From the NCBI GenBank assembly GCA_018242585.1, contig JAFEBQ010000012.1, forward strand, positions 274,563-338,562: 64,000 bases of DNA. The letters are read 5' to 3'. A model generated the notes under the pieces. It was not told where the DNA came from, did not search any database, and worked only from the letters and a program-made list of their open reading frames with translations. The position numbers were made by a program, and so were the translations under genes. The DNA comes from Planctomycetota bacterium (GTDB lineage: Bacteria; Planctomycetota; Planctomycetia; Pirellulales; PNKZ01). The first letter of the stretch is position 1, and every line of letters starts with the position of its first letter. Positions 15,626 to 24,638 of the stretch are shown here, piece by piece.

Positions 15626-17473
15626 ATGGCTGAGACCTCGGGCGATTCGGACACCACGCAACACGACGCCTATGTGGTCGTCGCGCGTCGCTACCGGCCG
15701 CAAACCTTCTCGGAGTTGGTCGGCCAGGAACACATCGGCCAGGCCCTCGCCGGCGCCATCGCTTCGCAGCGCGTCGGACACGCTTATTTGTTCACCGGCG
15801 CCCGCGGCGTCGGCAAAACGTCGGCCGCGCGAATCTTTGCCAAAGCGCTGAACTGTGTCACGGGGCCAACGGCCACGCCTTGCAACCAGTGCGACATCTG
15901 CCGCAGCGTCAGCGCCGGCGACGACGTCGACGTGCTCGAAATCGACGGCGCCAGCAACCGCGGCATTGACGAGATTCGCCAACTGCGTCAGAACGTCAAC
16001 ATCCGGGCCAGCCGTTCGCGCTACAAGATTTACATCATCGACGAAGTTCACATGCTCACGCGCGAGGCGTTCAACGCCTTGCTAAAGACGCTGGAAGAGC
16101 CGCCGGAGCACGTGAAGTTCATCTTCTGCACGACCGAAGCGGAAAAGATTCCGATCACCATTCTGTCGCGCTGCCAGCGGTTCGATTTCGCCGGTATTCA
16201 GACGTCATCAATCGCCGGTCGTCTGAAACAGATCGTCGCGGCCGAAGGAGTCGAGGCCGAGCCCGAGGCGCTCGAAATGATCGCCCGCCGCGCGGCCGGT
16301 TCGATGCGCGACAGCCAGTCGCTGCTCGAACAATTGCTGGCCTGCTCGGGGCAAAAGCTGACGGCCGACGACGTGCATCGACTGCTCGGCACCGCGGCCG
16401 ACAAGCGGCTGGCAGCCTTGATGGGTCACCTGGTGGCTGGCGATGCCGGCGCGGCGCTGGCCGAGTTCGACGGCGCGTTGAACGAAGGGGTCGACGTCGC
16501 CCAGCTGCTCGACCAGTTGCTCGGCTATCTGCGCGATCTGATGGTGGCCGCGGCCGGCTGCTCGCCCGATACGTTTTTGTACGTGGGGCGCAACGATCAG
16601 TCGCAAGTCATCGCCTCGGCCCAGCAATTGGGGCTGGAAACGATTCTGGCCTGTATGCAAATCGTCGACGGGGCATTGGCCCGGATGCGTCACTCGACGC
16701 GGCCGCGTACCTTGGCCGAACTGGCGCTGGTGCGGATTGCACGGCTGGGCAACCTGGAAGAACTCGCCGGGCTGCTGACGCAACTGCGGCAATCGTCGGG
16801 CGATTTGACGCTGCCTGCGGCGACGCGAACCGCCGCGCCGCAGATCACGGCGGCATCGACAACAAGAACCAACGTGTCCGCGCCGGTCGAAGCTAAAAAA
16901 AAAGAACTGAGTGACGACGCGCCGGCCGCCGCGTCACGATCACTGTCCGAAGCGCGCCCTACGTCCGAAGTTCGACCGGCGCCTGAAGGGCAAATCCTGC
17001 GTGTCGATACGCCGACAGCCGCGGCGCGACAAAGTGACGCGGTCGCTGAAGACGAACCATCAGCGCCCGCCCCCGACGCCATCGAAATCACCAGCGACAA
17101 TGTCCTGGCTCTCTGGCAGCAAGCGATCGGCCAACTGGCCGGCATGGTCGTCGACCATGCCCTCTCGGCAGATCGTGTAGCAATTCTTGCGCCAAATCGA
17201 CTGGCCGTTCACTTTCCGGCCGGATATACTACCTCGAAGTCGTTCTGCGAGCGTCCCGAGCAGTTGGCGCAAATCGAGCGATCGCTTCAAGCCATTACGG
17301 GCCAAGCGGTTCGCGTCGAGTTCTCGGTTTCGACGGCCACGGCCGAACCGAAGCCCGAGGTTGAGCGAGCTCGCATAGTTTCGCCGCGGGAACGAATGTA
17401 CGAGAAGATGTCGAACCCGTTGGTCCAACGTGCGGCCGACTTGTTCGACATTCGCCCGTTACGCATCGACTGA
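15626..17473 (+). CDS. dnaX: DNA polymerase III subunit gamma/tau
   Basis: A 615-residue clamp-loader ATPase (tau form). VGQEHIGQALAGAIASQRVGHAYLFTGARGVGKTSAARIFAK holds the Walker A. CVTGPTATPCNQCDIC is the zinc-binding cluster. YIIDEVHMLTREAFNALLKTLEEPP is Walker B, and LSRCQRFDF the SRC motif. Domain III runs to about residue 390. Residues 400-480 are a low-complexity linker that contains the A9 tract described separately. The last 130 residues form the tau-specific C-terminus (from ITSDNVLALWQQAIGQL). No strong ribosome site precedes the ATG. It follows the SRP RNA and precedes recR, but the ybaB gene usually between them is absent. Confidence 0.95.
   Translation: MAETSGDSDTTQHDAYVVVARRYRPQTFSELVGQEHIGQALAGAIASQRVGHAYLFTGARGVGKTSAARIFAKALNCVTGPTATPCNQCDICRSVSAGDDVDVLEIDGASNRGIDEIRQLRQNVNIRASRSRYKIYIIDEVHMLTREAFNALLKTLEEPPEHVKFIFCTTEAEKIPITILSRCQRFDFAGIQTSSIAGRLKQIVAAEGVEAEPEALEMIARRAAGSMRDSQSLLEQLLACSGQKLTADDVHRLLGTAADKRLAALMGHLVAGDAGAALAEFDGALNEGVDVAQLLDQLLGYLRDLMVAAAGCSPDTFLYVGRNDQSQVIASAQQLGLETILACMQIVDGALARMRHSTRPRTLAELALVRIARLGNLEELAGLLTQLRQSSGDLTLPAATRTAAPQITAASTTRTNVSAPVEAKKKELSDDAPAAASRSLSEARPTSEVRPAPEGQILRVDTPTAAARQSDAVAEDEPSAPAPDAIEITSDNVLALWQQAIGQLAGMVVDHALSADRVAILAPNRLAVHFPAGYTTSKSFCERPEQLAQIERSLQAITGQAVRVEFSVSTATAEPKPEVERARIVSPRERMYEKMSNPLVQRAADLFDIRPLRID
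16895..16937 (+). promoter_or_regulatory. Probable frameshift/slippage cassette inside dnaX
   Basis: Nine A in a row (16895-16903) encode Lys424-426. Both shifted frames end at once: -1 gives AGA ACT GAG TGA, +1 gives AAC TGA. A GC-rich hairpin with GTGACG/CGTCAC ends (16911-16937) begins about 7 nt after the tract. This is the layout used by E. coli (ribosomal -1 shift) and Thermus (polymerase slippage) dnaX to make the short gamma subunit; here gamma would be about 427-429 residues. Confidence 0.65.
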
Positions 17474-17719
17474 GTTCGTCCCAAAGTGGCAGGTGGGCGA
17501 CGGATCAGTCCGCGTGGCGCTCGTCAGTTAGATAGACGCTTTTCTGCAAGTGGTCCACGCAGCTTACGCACTGGTTACATCCAGGCGGCTTGTCCCAGCG
17601 GCGCTTGTCACCGCAGCTACAAGGTTAGTACGGCGGACGGTCCAAGGGACTGGGGGCGATTGGCCCGAGATTGAACCAGGCGGCGTTTGAACGCTTGCCG
17701 ACCTGTGAGGATTGAGCCC

Positions 17720-18322
17720 GTGCCCGGCGTTACCGAATCGGTATCACAACTGATCGAACAGTTTTCCCGTCTGCCGGGAATCGGCAAGAAATCTGCCGAG
17801 CGTCTGACGTACCACGTGTTGCGCCAGAGCAAGACCGAGGCGCTGGCCTTGGCCGAGGCGATTCGCGGCGTCAAGGAAAACGTGCGCTACTGCAAGGTCT
17901 GCTACAACCTGGCCGAGGCCGAGTTGTGCGGCATTTGCACCGATCCACGCCGCGACCAGGCGGTGTTGTGCATTGTCGAACAGCCGCGCGATCTGATTGC
18001 GCTGGAAAATGCCGGCAACTACCGCGGGCTGTTTCACGTGCTGTTGGGTCGGATTGCGCCGTTGGAAGGAGTGGGGCCGGACCAACTGACGATCGACGCC
18101 CTGGTTGAACGGGTCCGCAATGGCTCGTTCCAGGAAGTGATCATGGCCACGAATCCGACCCTGGAAGGGGACGGAACCGCGCTATATATCTCCAATCGGC
18201 TGGCCGAGTTACCGGTCTCGATCAGCCGACTGGCCCGCGGGATTACCACGGGCAGTGTGCTAGAATTCGCTAACCGGGAAATCCTGGCCGACGCGATCGC
18301 CGGCCGTCAGAAGTTTAACTGA
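17720..18322 (+). CDS. recR: Recombination mediator protein RecR
   Basis: A 200-residue protein of the RecFOR pathway that loads RecA at gaps. The HhH region is LIEQFSRLPGIGKKSAERLTYHVLR. A zinc finger follows: CKVCYNLAEAELCGICTDPRRD. The Toprim domain has LCIVEQPRDLIALENAGNYRGLFHVLLGRIAPLEGVGP, and the C-terminus has the conserved SRLARGITTGSVLEFANREIL. The GTG at 17720 is chosen because GAGG lies 9 nt upstream and the family N-terminus begins there; a TTG at 17687 is in frame but has no ribosome site. It lies about 245 nt after dnaX, a gap too short for ybaB. Confidence 0.96.
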   Translation: MPGVTESVSQLIEQFSRLPGIGKKSAERLTYHVLRQSKTEALALAEAIRGVKENVRYCKVCYNLAEAELCGICTDPRRDQAVLCIVEQPRDLIALENAGNYRGLFHVLLGRIAPLEGVGPDQLTIDALVERVRNGSFQEVIMATNPTLEGDGTALYISNRLAELPVSISRLARGITTGSVLEFANREILADAIAGRQKFN

Positions 18323-18394
18323 GGCCGGGGCTGAACCAAGTTCGACTGGCCAGACAACTAAGACCAGTCGAACCGAGCAGAACGAGCAAGAGTC

Positions 18395-19870
18395 ATGCGA
18401 CTTTCCTTCGGACAAGAAATGCGAATGGCGCAAAAGCAGGTGCTTGCGCCGCGCATGATTCAGTCGATGGAAATCTTGCAGTTGCCGCTGCTGGCCCTGC
18501 AAGAGCGGATCGAGCAGGAACTGCAAGAGAACCCCGTGCTCGAAATGCAAGAGACCGATCCGGATCTGCCCGAAGAGTCGGAAGAGCGCGAAGACCCCGA
18601 CGCGCCGACCTCGGAAGAGCGCGAGCTGGTCATTGAGAACAACAAGAACAACGAAGCCGACTTTGAACGGCTGATGAACCTGGACCAGAACGAGTGGCCC
18701 GACTATGAAGAGCGGCCACGGATGTCGAGTTCTCGGCTGGAAGAAGAAGGGGACCGCAAGCACGACGCCATGGCCAACATGGAGTCGCGCCCGCCGACGC
18801 TGCACGATTACCTGATCGAACAGTTGGGCTGGTGGGCGCCCGATCCCGCGCTGCGGGCAATGGCCGAACGGATTATCTACAGCCTGGACGACGGCGGCTT
18901 CCTGCCGAACCGGCTCGAAGACCTGATCGACCCGAACGCTCCTCCCGAGGAGTTGGAGTTGGCCCGCAAGGCGTTGGCCTTGGTCCAAAAACTCGACCCG
19001 CCGGGCGTTGGTTCGCGCGATTTGAAAGAATGCCTGCTGCTGCAGTTGATGCCGGGCATGCTTTACTATGACGAGATCAAGACGCTGATCGTCAACCATC
19101 TGGAAGACCTCGAACACAATCGCTTGCCGGTGATCGAAAAGAAGACCGGCTTCTCGATCGACCACATCCGCGAACTGCTCAGCGAGATGCGGAAGCTGAA
19201 CCTGAAGCCCGGCGCACTGTTCACCGAGCAGCACGCGCCGACCGTTTCGCCCGACGTCTACCTGGACGTGGCCGAAGGGGGCAAGTACAAGGTCCGCCTC
19301 GAGGACGGCCGCACGCCGAGCCTGTTCATCAGCCCCTACTATCGCAAGCTATTGCAAGAAGGGCGGGCCAGCGAGCAGGAAAAGGAATGGATCAAGCGCA
19401 AGCTGACGTCGGCCCAATGGCTGATGGATTCGATCGAGCAGCGGCGAAGCACGCTGACCCGGGTGTCCCAGGCGATTGTCGATCACCAGACCGAGTTCCT
19501 GAACAAGGGGCCCGAGTTCATCGAGCCCCTCAAGATGCAGCAAATCGCCGACAAAGTCGGCGTTCACGTCACCACGGTCAGCCGGGCCGTGGACGACAAG
19601 TGGATTCAGACGCCGCGAGGCATCTTCCCGCTGAAGCGGTTCTTTGGCGGCGGCACCGTCAGCGCCGACGGCGAGGAAGTGGCCTGGGACGCCGTGCGAT
19701 TGAAGCTACAGGAAATCGTCGACCACGAGGACAAACAGAATCCATTGAGCGACGACGAACTGGTCAAGGAACTAGATAAGCACGGGCTGACCGTGGCCCG
19801 TCGCACCGTGACCAAGTATCGCAAGGCGATGAACATTCTTAGCTCGCGGCAGCGTCGGGTTTGGAAGTAA
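18395..19870 (+). CDS. rpoN: RNA polymerase factor sigma-54
   Basis: A 491-residue sigma-54. Region I is MRLSFGQEMRMAQKQVLAPRMIQSMEILQLPLLALQERIEQELQENPVLE, the Gln/Leu-rich activator-contact part. Region II is acidic (DPDLPEESEEREDPDAPTSEER). The core-binding part includes LVQKLDPPGVGSRDLKECLLLQL. The HTH is MQQIADKVGVHVTTVSRAVDDKWIQTPRGIFPLKRFF, and the RpoN box is ARRTVTKYRKAMNI near the C-terminus. It directs transcription from GG/GC promoters with AAA+ activators; a matching promoter is present before the flgF operon at 46409. Shortly downstream of recR on the same strand, spaced by 72 nt. Confidence 0.97.
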   Translation: MRLSFGQEMRMAQKQVLAPRMIQSMEILQLPLLALQERIEQELQENPVLEMQETDPDLPEESEEREDPDAPTSEERELVIENNKNNEADFERLMNLDQNEWPDYEERPRMSSSRLEEEGDRKHDAMANMESRPPTLHDYLIEQLGWWAPDPALRAMAERIIYSLDDGGFLPNRLEDLIDPNAPPEELELARKALALVQKLDPPGVGSRDLKECLLLQLMPGMLYYDEIKTLIVNHLEDLEHNRLPVIEKKTGFSIDHIRELLSEMRKLNLKPGALFTEQHAPTVSPDVYLDVAEGGKYKVRLEDGRTPSLFISPYYRKLLQEGRASEQEKEWIKRKLTSAQWLMDSIEQRRSTLTRVSQAIVDHQTEFLNKGPEFIEPLKMQQIADKVGVHVTTVSRAVDDKWIQTPRGIFPLKRFFGGGTVSADGEEVAWDAVRLKLQEIVDHEDKQNPLSDDELVKELDKHGLTVARRTVTKYRKAMNILSSRQRRVWK

Positions 19871-19917
19871 CATTCGACTCTTACCCTGGCGCGCCGGCGC
19901 CTGGGGAGTGACCGCCC

Positions 19918-20388
19918 ATGAATTGTCCGTTCTGCCGATTTGACAACGACCGTGTGATCGACTCGCGAGCCAGCGAAGACGGCTTTGCGATCCGGCGGCG
20001 GCGCGAGTGCTTGAACTGCAAGCGGCGGTACACCACCTACGAACGCCTGGAAGAGCCGGCGATTAAGGTCGTCAAGAAGGACGGTACCCGCACCCCGTTC
20101 GAGCGCGAAAAGATCAAGCGCGGACTGGAAAAGGCTTGTTGGAAGCGCCCGATCTCGGACGAGCAAATCGAATCGGTCGTCGCGGCCGTCGAAGCCGACG
20201 TCCATCAGAACTTCGAGACCGAAGTCCAAAGTGAATACCTGGGCGAGCTGGTGATGCAGCACCTCCGGCAGCTTGACCAGGTGGCCTTTGTTCGGTTCGC
20301 CAGCGTCTATCGCGAATTCAAGGACGTGCGCGACTTCGTCGACGAGCTGGAACCGATGCTCGAAGAACGCCCGCCGCAGCGGCCGTAA
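19918..20388 (+). CDS. nrdR: Transcriptional repressor NrdR
   Basis: A 156-residue regulator of ribonucleotide reductase genes. The N-terminus is the zinc ribbon CPFCRFDNDRVIDSRASEDGFAIRRRRECLNCKRRYTTYER. The rest is the ATP-cone (IKVVKKDGTRTPFEREKIKRGLEKACWKRPIS), which senses ATP/dATP. GGGGAGTG lies 7 nt upstream of the ATG. It is 47 nt after rpoN and probably co-transcribed. Confidence 0.97.
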   Translation: MNCPFCRFDNDRVIDSRASEDGFAIRRRRECLNCKRRYTTYERLEEPAIKVVKKDGTRTPFEREKIKRGLEKACWKRPISDEQIESVVAAVEADVHQNFETEVQSEYLGELVMQHLRQLDQVAFVRFASVYREFKDVRDFVDELEPMLEERPPQRP

Positions 20389-20418
20389 GGTTTCTCGATG
20401 TCGCCTGCCAACATCAGC

Positions 20419-20501
20419 GGGTGCCATGCTCAAGTCAGCAGACTTGAGCATGTTCGTACGCAATTCGCATGCTCAAGCTTGGGGGCTTGAGCATGGCACC
20501 C
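20419..20501. repeat. Nested palindrome with four CATGCTCAAG arms
   Basis: Outer arms GGGTGCC/GGCACCC enclose two perfect hairpins in a row: CATGCTCAAGTC-agca-GACTTGAGCATG and CATGCTCAAGC against GCTTGAGCATG. The result is a cruciform-like structure between the convergent nrdR and moaC genes. It may serve as a bidirectional terminator, but it has the look of a dispersed repeat. Confidence 0.75.
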
Positions 20502-20524
20502 GATACTCGACTTGTCGTTACGCC

Positions 20525-21004
20525 CTAGGTAGCGTCTCGCACGTAGTGCCCGCTCTTGCCACCTTGTTTCTCTTCGAGGTGGATCTGCTCGACGGTCATG
20601 CCGCGATCGATGGCCTTGCACATGTCATAGACTGTCAGGGCGGCGACGCTGGCGGCGGTGAGGGCTTCCATCTCGACGCCGGTGCGTGCCGTGGCCCGGG
20701 CCGTGGCTGCGATGAACAGGGTCGTGTCGTCCAGCGGGCGCAGCTCGAGCTCGACCGCGTCGAGTGGCAAGGGATGACACAGCGGGATCAGCTCCCAGGT
20801 CCGCTTGGCCGCCATGATGCCGGCCAGCCGGGCTACTTCGAGCACGTCGCCCTTGCTGATCTGGCGATCCAGAATCGCCCGCAACGTCTCGGGGAGCATC
20901 CGCACCCGAGCGCTGGCCCGCGCCGACCGGGCAGTGACGTCCTTGGCGCCGACGTCAACCATCCGGCTGCGCCCTTGCTCGTCGAAATGAGAAAGGTCTG
21001 GCAT
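20525..21004 (-). CDS. moaC: Cyclic pyranopterin monophosphate synthase MoaC
   Basis: A 159-residue enzyme of molybdenum cofactor synthesis that converts the MoaA product to cyclic pyranopterin monophosphate. The protein begins [27 protein letters not shown] and contains [46 protein letters not shown] (active-site region) and GKSGHYVR at the end, all conserved. The length is typical. No other moa gene is adjacent. Convergent with nrdR across the palindrome. Confidence 0.96.
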   Translation of the reverse strand: MPDLSHFDEQGRSRMVDVGAKDVTARSARASARVRMLPETLRAILDRQISKGDVLEVARLAGIMAAKRTWELIPLCHPLPLDAVELELRPLDDTTLFIAATARATARTGVEMEALTAASVAALTVYDMCKAIDRGMTVEQIHLEEKQGGKSGHYVRDAT

Positions 21005-21079
21005 AAAGAGTAATCGCGGCCTATTGCGTGAAATGATAACCTATGCGTGATGCTATCGCTAACTTAGCCTACTTGCTCT

Positions 21080-22873
21080 ATGACGGTCAGCATCAGGCGC
21101 AGGTTTTTTGGGTCCCGCTGTGAATCTTGCGATGCCTTGGGCATGTTAACTGACTCGATCATTGTCAAAATCACCTGGCAAGCGATGAGGCACAATATCG
21201 CCGGTGCGCGAGTTGTGCTTAGAAAAATACCGCTTACTTGCTTTGCGATCCTTCTCGCCGTGATCGTATCCGCACTTTGGGTCTGGGAGACCGCTTCAGG
21301 CTGGTATTGGCGACCCATCGTCTTTGAAGCGCTCTTCGCGACTGCAATCATGTTGCCAAAGCTGCTACAGCGAGTCAGCTTGCGATCGCTTCTGCTTGTA
21401 CCGATCGGCGCCATTTCTGCCTTGGCGATGTACCACGCTTGGAACTTTATCAACCTTGAAAGCTTGTTTCCTCTAACACTTTGGTTACGTCCATTCTCGT
21501 TAATGCTCATGGTAGGGCTTTACGATTGGCTTTCCGTCCCCTATCGGAGCAATCGTCGTTTGTTTTTGCTTTGCACTGCTTTGGCAACGGGAGCAGCGAT
21601 ATTTGCAATTGTCCACGGTTCGCTGAATTACAGCGAAACACGGGTCACGATAGGCGACACGACGATGGGCTTGGCCTACCGTATGTTGTGGCCGCTGCTG
21701 ATCATCGTAACTTGGTCAGCGATACCTGCGTCTAAAGCCATTGCAACTCGTTTCCATCGTATTTCCGGATCGAAATGCGCATTCGTCGCCGGTCTTTCGA
21801 TTGCGGTGGTCTGGGCTTATTTCGGCCCATTCGCCACCGTACCCGCCAATTGGTCGTTGCGGGGGAATGGCCCGTTTTCTCGGAACTATGGAGTTTTGTT
21901 CTTGGACGAACACAACTCCGATTCAAATCGCGACCGCATTTGGCAAGCTGTGGAAGAGGCCGATTGGAAAGTAAAACCAACACTCGATTTTGACAGACGT
22001 GATTACCGCCAACTCTGCATCGTAATTCTGGAGAATCGAGAGGGTGCTCGAGCTGCCGAAAAACTGGCCGATCAACTATCGGCAAAGCCAAGCTACATGC
22101 TTGCCGAATACTCCGCCCGCGTGTTTTCCAAACACCAGCTAGTTCGGATTTCACCAGTTCTGCTCAAATACGCGTTACTCGACTCCGAGCCGTGCTGCAG
22201 TGCATTGGTTGACTTGGATATTCCTCAAGCGGCCTTAGCGGTTCTGCAGATCGAGCGGCACCACATGCAAATGGGAGACGATTTCGCCTCACGGAGCAGC
22301 CTGGGAATCAGCGATCGCCCGCTTGCCGATGCGTGCCAGAAAACGCTCGCGAAGCTGCTAGGGCCATGCGATGGAGTGAGTTACAACGACTGGGCAGCGC
22401 AGTATGACCTTGTTATCGACCAGCGTAGTGAACACTTACCCAAAGAGACAAACGAGCAACTCAATCGCACGGTGGTGCTGTTTCTCAATCACTGGCTAGA
22501 AACACGCAATGCGAATCGCGTTACGATTCTTCGTGGAAGCCGGCAAGCTCGACTTGACGCATTAGCTGCGGGGCGAGTTAATTTGGCCGGGCAATTGCAA
22601 AGCTTCTCGGAACGCTACAAAACGGCTGTCATCAACGGAGATCAATACTTGCCCGAATGGCAAGCCGTCATCTATCCCGCAGGCCAACTTGAACTTTGGA
22701 ACAATGCCGTAAACAGATTCAAAGAAGCGCGTCCTGATTACGACGCGCCAACACTGCAACTCCTCGAACAGCGATTCGATGAATTCCAAGAGCGAATCGA
22801 GCGGATTTACGACGAGGAGTTCCCGGGGGCGTTGGAGGAGCCTTTGCGGCAACGCCCGCTTCGAGCCATCTAG
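21080..22873 (+). CDS. Hypothetical multi-pass membrane protein
   Basis: Up to 597 residues; not recognised. The N-terminal 240 residues hold about six hydrophobic segments (for example FAILLAVIVSALWVW, LLVPIGAISALAMYHAW, LLIIVTWSAIPA). The rest is a soluble domain without an obvious motif, ending in an acidic helix (RIERIYDEEFPGALEEP). The start is uncertain: ATG at 21080, 21143 or 21185. Codon use is less GC-rich at third positions than in neighbours, which may indicate later acquisition or relaxed selection. No partner gene is adjacent. Confidence 0.6.
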   Translation: MTVSIRRRFFGSRCESCDALGMLTDSIIVKITWQAMRHNIAGARVVLRKIPLTCFAILLAVIVSALWVWETASGWYWRPIVFEALFATAIMLPKLLQRVSLRSLLLVPIGAISALAMYHAWNFINLESLFPLTLWLRPFSLMLMVGLYDWLSVPYRSNRRLFLLCTALATGAAIFAIVHGSLNYSETRVTIGDTTMGLAYRMLWPLLIIVTWSAIPASKAIATRFHRISGSKCAFVAGLSIAVVWAYFGPFATVPANWSLRGNGPFSRNYGVLFLDEHNSDSNRDRIWQAVEEADWKVKPTLDFDRRDYRQLCIVILENREGARAAEKLADQLSAKPSYMLAEYSARVFSKHQLVRISPVLLKYALLDSEPCCSALVDLDIPQAALAVLQIERHHMQMGDDFASRSSLGISDRPLADACQKTLAKLLGPCDGVSYNDWAAQYDLVIDQRSEHLPKETNEQLNRTVVLFLNHWLETRNANRVTILRGSRQARLDALAAGRVNLAGQLQSFSERYKTAVINGDQYLPEWQAVIYPAGQLELWNNAVNRFKEARPDYDAPTLQLLEQRFDEFQERIERIYDEEFPGALEEPLRQRPLRAI

Positions 22874-22990
22874 AAGCGAGGGAGCAATAAGTAGACCGCG
22901 TTGAGTGCAACGGGCCAGATGCCCCTGCGGGTCGAAGGCCGCCGGCACGATTGCCGGGCGGCATGAGTCATGGGAGGCCTGGTGGGCCGC

Positions 22991-23051
22991 GGCTGGGTCA
23001 CCGGGAGTTCACTACCCCCAGCCGCTGTCGGTTGCACCGGAGCAACCGACG
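22991..23051. repeat. Two adjacent strong hairpins in a gene-free gap
   Basis: CGGCTGGG/CCCAGCCG (22991-23025) and GTCGGTTGC-accgga-GCAACCGAC (23028-23051) follow each other directly. They lie between the 3' ends of the membrane protein and the HTH-receiver gene, which converge, so they may terminate both. The rest of 22874-23162 has no gene-like frame. Confidence 0.5.
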
Positions 23052-23162
23052 GCCCAGTTGAATGATCGTCACCGCGGGGGTCTGCCGCGGTTGACGTTAG
23101 GCACTAACCGGCGAACTGGTTAACCACTTACCGACGCTGATCGCGCTGCGTCGGGGCTGGTC

Positions 23163-23738
23163 CTAGCGGACCAGCTCCTTGCGGGCGCCAATCAACGTCT
23201 TCAGGCGTTCGGCCAACAAGGCGGCGTCGAACGGCTTCTTGAACGTCTCGTTGATGCTCGAGCGATCGAAGCTCGTCGTGTTGCCGTCATCCGGCAGCAA
23301 GGCGATCAGGATCGTTTCGGCGAACTCGACATTGCGGCGCAGGTTCTGGCAAATCTGCAGCGCTTCGGTCCGGCCGATCGAGAAGTCGACGATGATGCAG
23401 TCCGGGTGGAAGCTTTCGGCCTGGATACCAGCTTCGAAGCCGCTCGAGGCAACCGACAGCTTGAACGACCGTTCCAGCGGTAGTTCGCGCTTCAGGTTCT
23501 CGATCAGCACCTGGTCCTGGCCCACGACCAGCACCTTGGCCATTGCTTCATCTTCGAGATCGCCCAGCGGCATCCCGTGTTCCTTGAGGAACTTGATCAG
23601 GTATTCGCGAGGAATACGACGATCCTGCGAGCCAGGGATGCGATAACCCTTCAGCCGGCCGGAATCGAACCATTTACTTACGGTGCGGGGGGCCACCTTA
23701 CAAATCTTGGCGACCTGTCCCGTTGTGAAAACCTTCAT
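23163..23738 (-). CDS. HTH (excisionase/MerR-like) protein fused to a degenerate receiver domain
   Basis: A 191-residue two-domain protein. Residues 1-60 are a BldC/excisionase-type HTH: KVFTTGQVAKICKVAPRTVSKWFDSGRLKGYRIPGSQDRRIPREYLIKFLKEHG. The rest is a CheY-like receiver: VLVVGQDQVLIENL, IIVDFSIGR (Asp at the phosphorylation position) and FKKPFD (conserved Lys). The acidic pair after the first strand is reduced to GQD, so phosphorylation may be weak or lost. The second ATG (23738) is preferred because GGGAG lies 8 nt before it; the ATG at 23753 has none. No histidine kinase is adjacent. A DNA-binding regulator by inference. Confidence 0.82.
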   Translation of the reverse strand: MKVFTTGQVAKICKVAPRTVSKWFDSGRLKGYRIPGSQDRRIPREYLIKFLKEHGMPLGDLEDEAMAKVLVVGQDQVLIENLKRELPLERSFKLSVASSGFEAGIQAESFHPDCIIVDFSIGRTEALQICQNLRRNVEFAETILIALLPDDGNTTSFDRSSINETFKKPFDAALLAERLKTLIGARKELVR

Positions 23739-24484
23739 TGCAGGCTCTCCCATTCAATACGCTTGGTTTGACGTCTTACGTAGGCTGTGTCCGATCCGGT
23801 GAATCGGTCCCAGTCACGCGTTGTGTAGTTCCTTGTTGGGACGTCGCGGCTTTCGTCCTGGTCTGGCCGGCTGTGGGCGGGGTTAAGCCAGCGCGTCCGC
23901 AAACATCTGGGTCGGAACTAGTGGCAAAAATTGCTTCGTTACTCACGGCGTTGGTAACAGCTCCCTCTGTTCCACCACCGCTTTAACGCTCATCGGCTTC
24001 CCGATTCATTGGAAGTCAGCGAAAATCCGCATTCTTGGGAGCCTCCGCTCCCAGCCTTGCCGCGGACACGCGCCGACTGCCAAGAAAAACGGTCCAGACG
24101 CCACGGTCCAGACCGGCAGGAAAGATACGCGCTCACGGACCATCCCCCGCGGCTTGCGCCGAAGAGCATGGCTGCGCGTGGCGCCAACGGCAGATACCGT
24201 CGGCTAGCTCGTTTCCCCCCTGCGGCCAATCGTCCGTCGCGTTTTCCGCAAAGATCACGCGCCGACCGACTAACCTTCCGAAAGTTAGTTTCGAGTTTCC
24301 CTGGGGGATGACTTTAGAAAGTTTTTCCGCTCGTAGCGGCCAGACGCGTCGCAAGGCTCGCTCCGCGCTGGTAAGGTTGCGCGTCGACACCAGTTGCCCG
24401 GCCGCGCATTCGATACATTTGCCACGGTCGGAATCGCGCCGTGTCGACTTAAGTTTCACCTTGAGTAACGTGCGTCCCGACGCT
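23739..24484. other. Long gene-free region upstream of the HTH-receiver gene
   Basis: About 750 nt with no convincing coding frame on either strand; open frames lack ribosome sites and have shadow-like composition. The promoter of the HTH-receiver gene should lie near 23760-23850. Possible regulatory RNA content cannot be excluded. Confidence 0.4.
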
Positions 24485-24506
24485 GAAAACGCGGCAATTG
24501 CCGCGT
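24485..24506 (-). terminator. Candidate terminator after smc (18-nt perfect palindrome)
   Basis: ACGCGGCAATTGCCGCGT at 24489-24506 is a perfect palindrome; read on the minus strand it is followed by TTTC. It lies about 130 nt past the smc stop. It could also be a protein-binding site. Confidence 0.4.
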
Positions 24507-24638
24507 CAGGCTGACCGCTAGCGAAATCACGCTGGCGCAATGCGCCGCGGCGTGTTTCGGGCCGCGCGGCATCGATCTGCTGTCACTCCCCCAAGGCAAT
24601 CGTACGCCAGCGATGCCGGCAGTGAAGGCGCGCGGAAA

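Noticed and set aside
17474-17719. Looked for ybaB between dnaX and recR
   Set aside because: The gap is about 245 nt, shorter than a ybaB gene (near 320 nt), and no YbaB-like sequence is seen in any frame.
20419-20501. CRISPR-like repeat
   Set aside because: The repeated words are inverted, not direct, and there are no regular spacers or cas genes.
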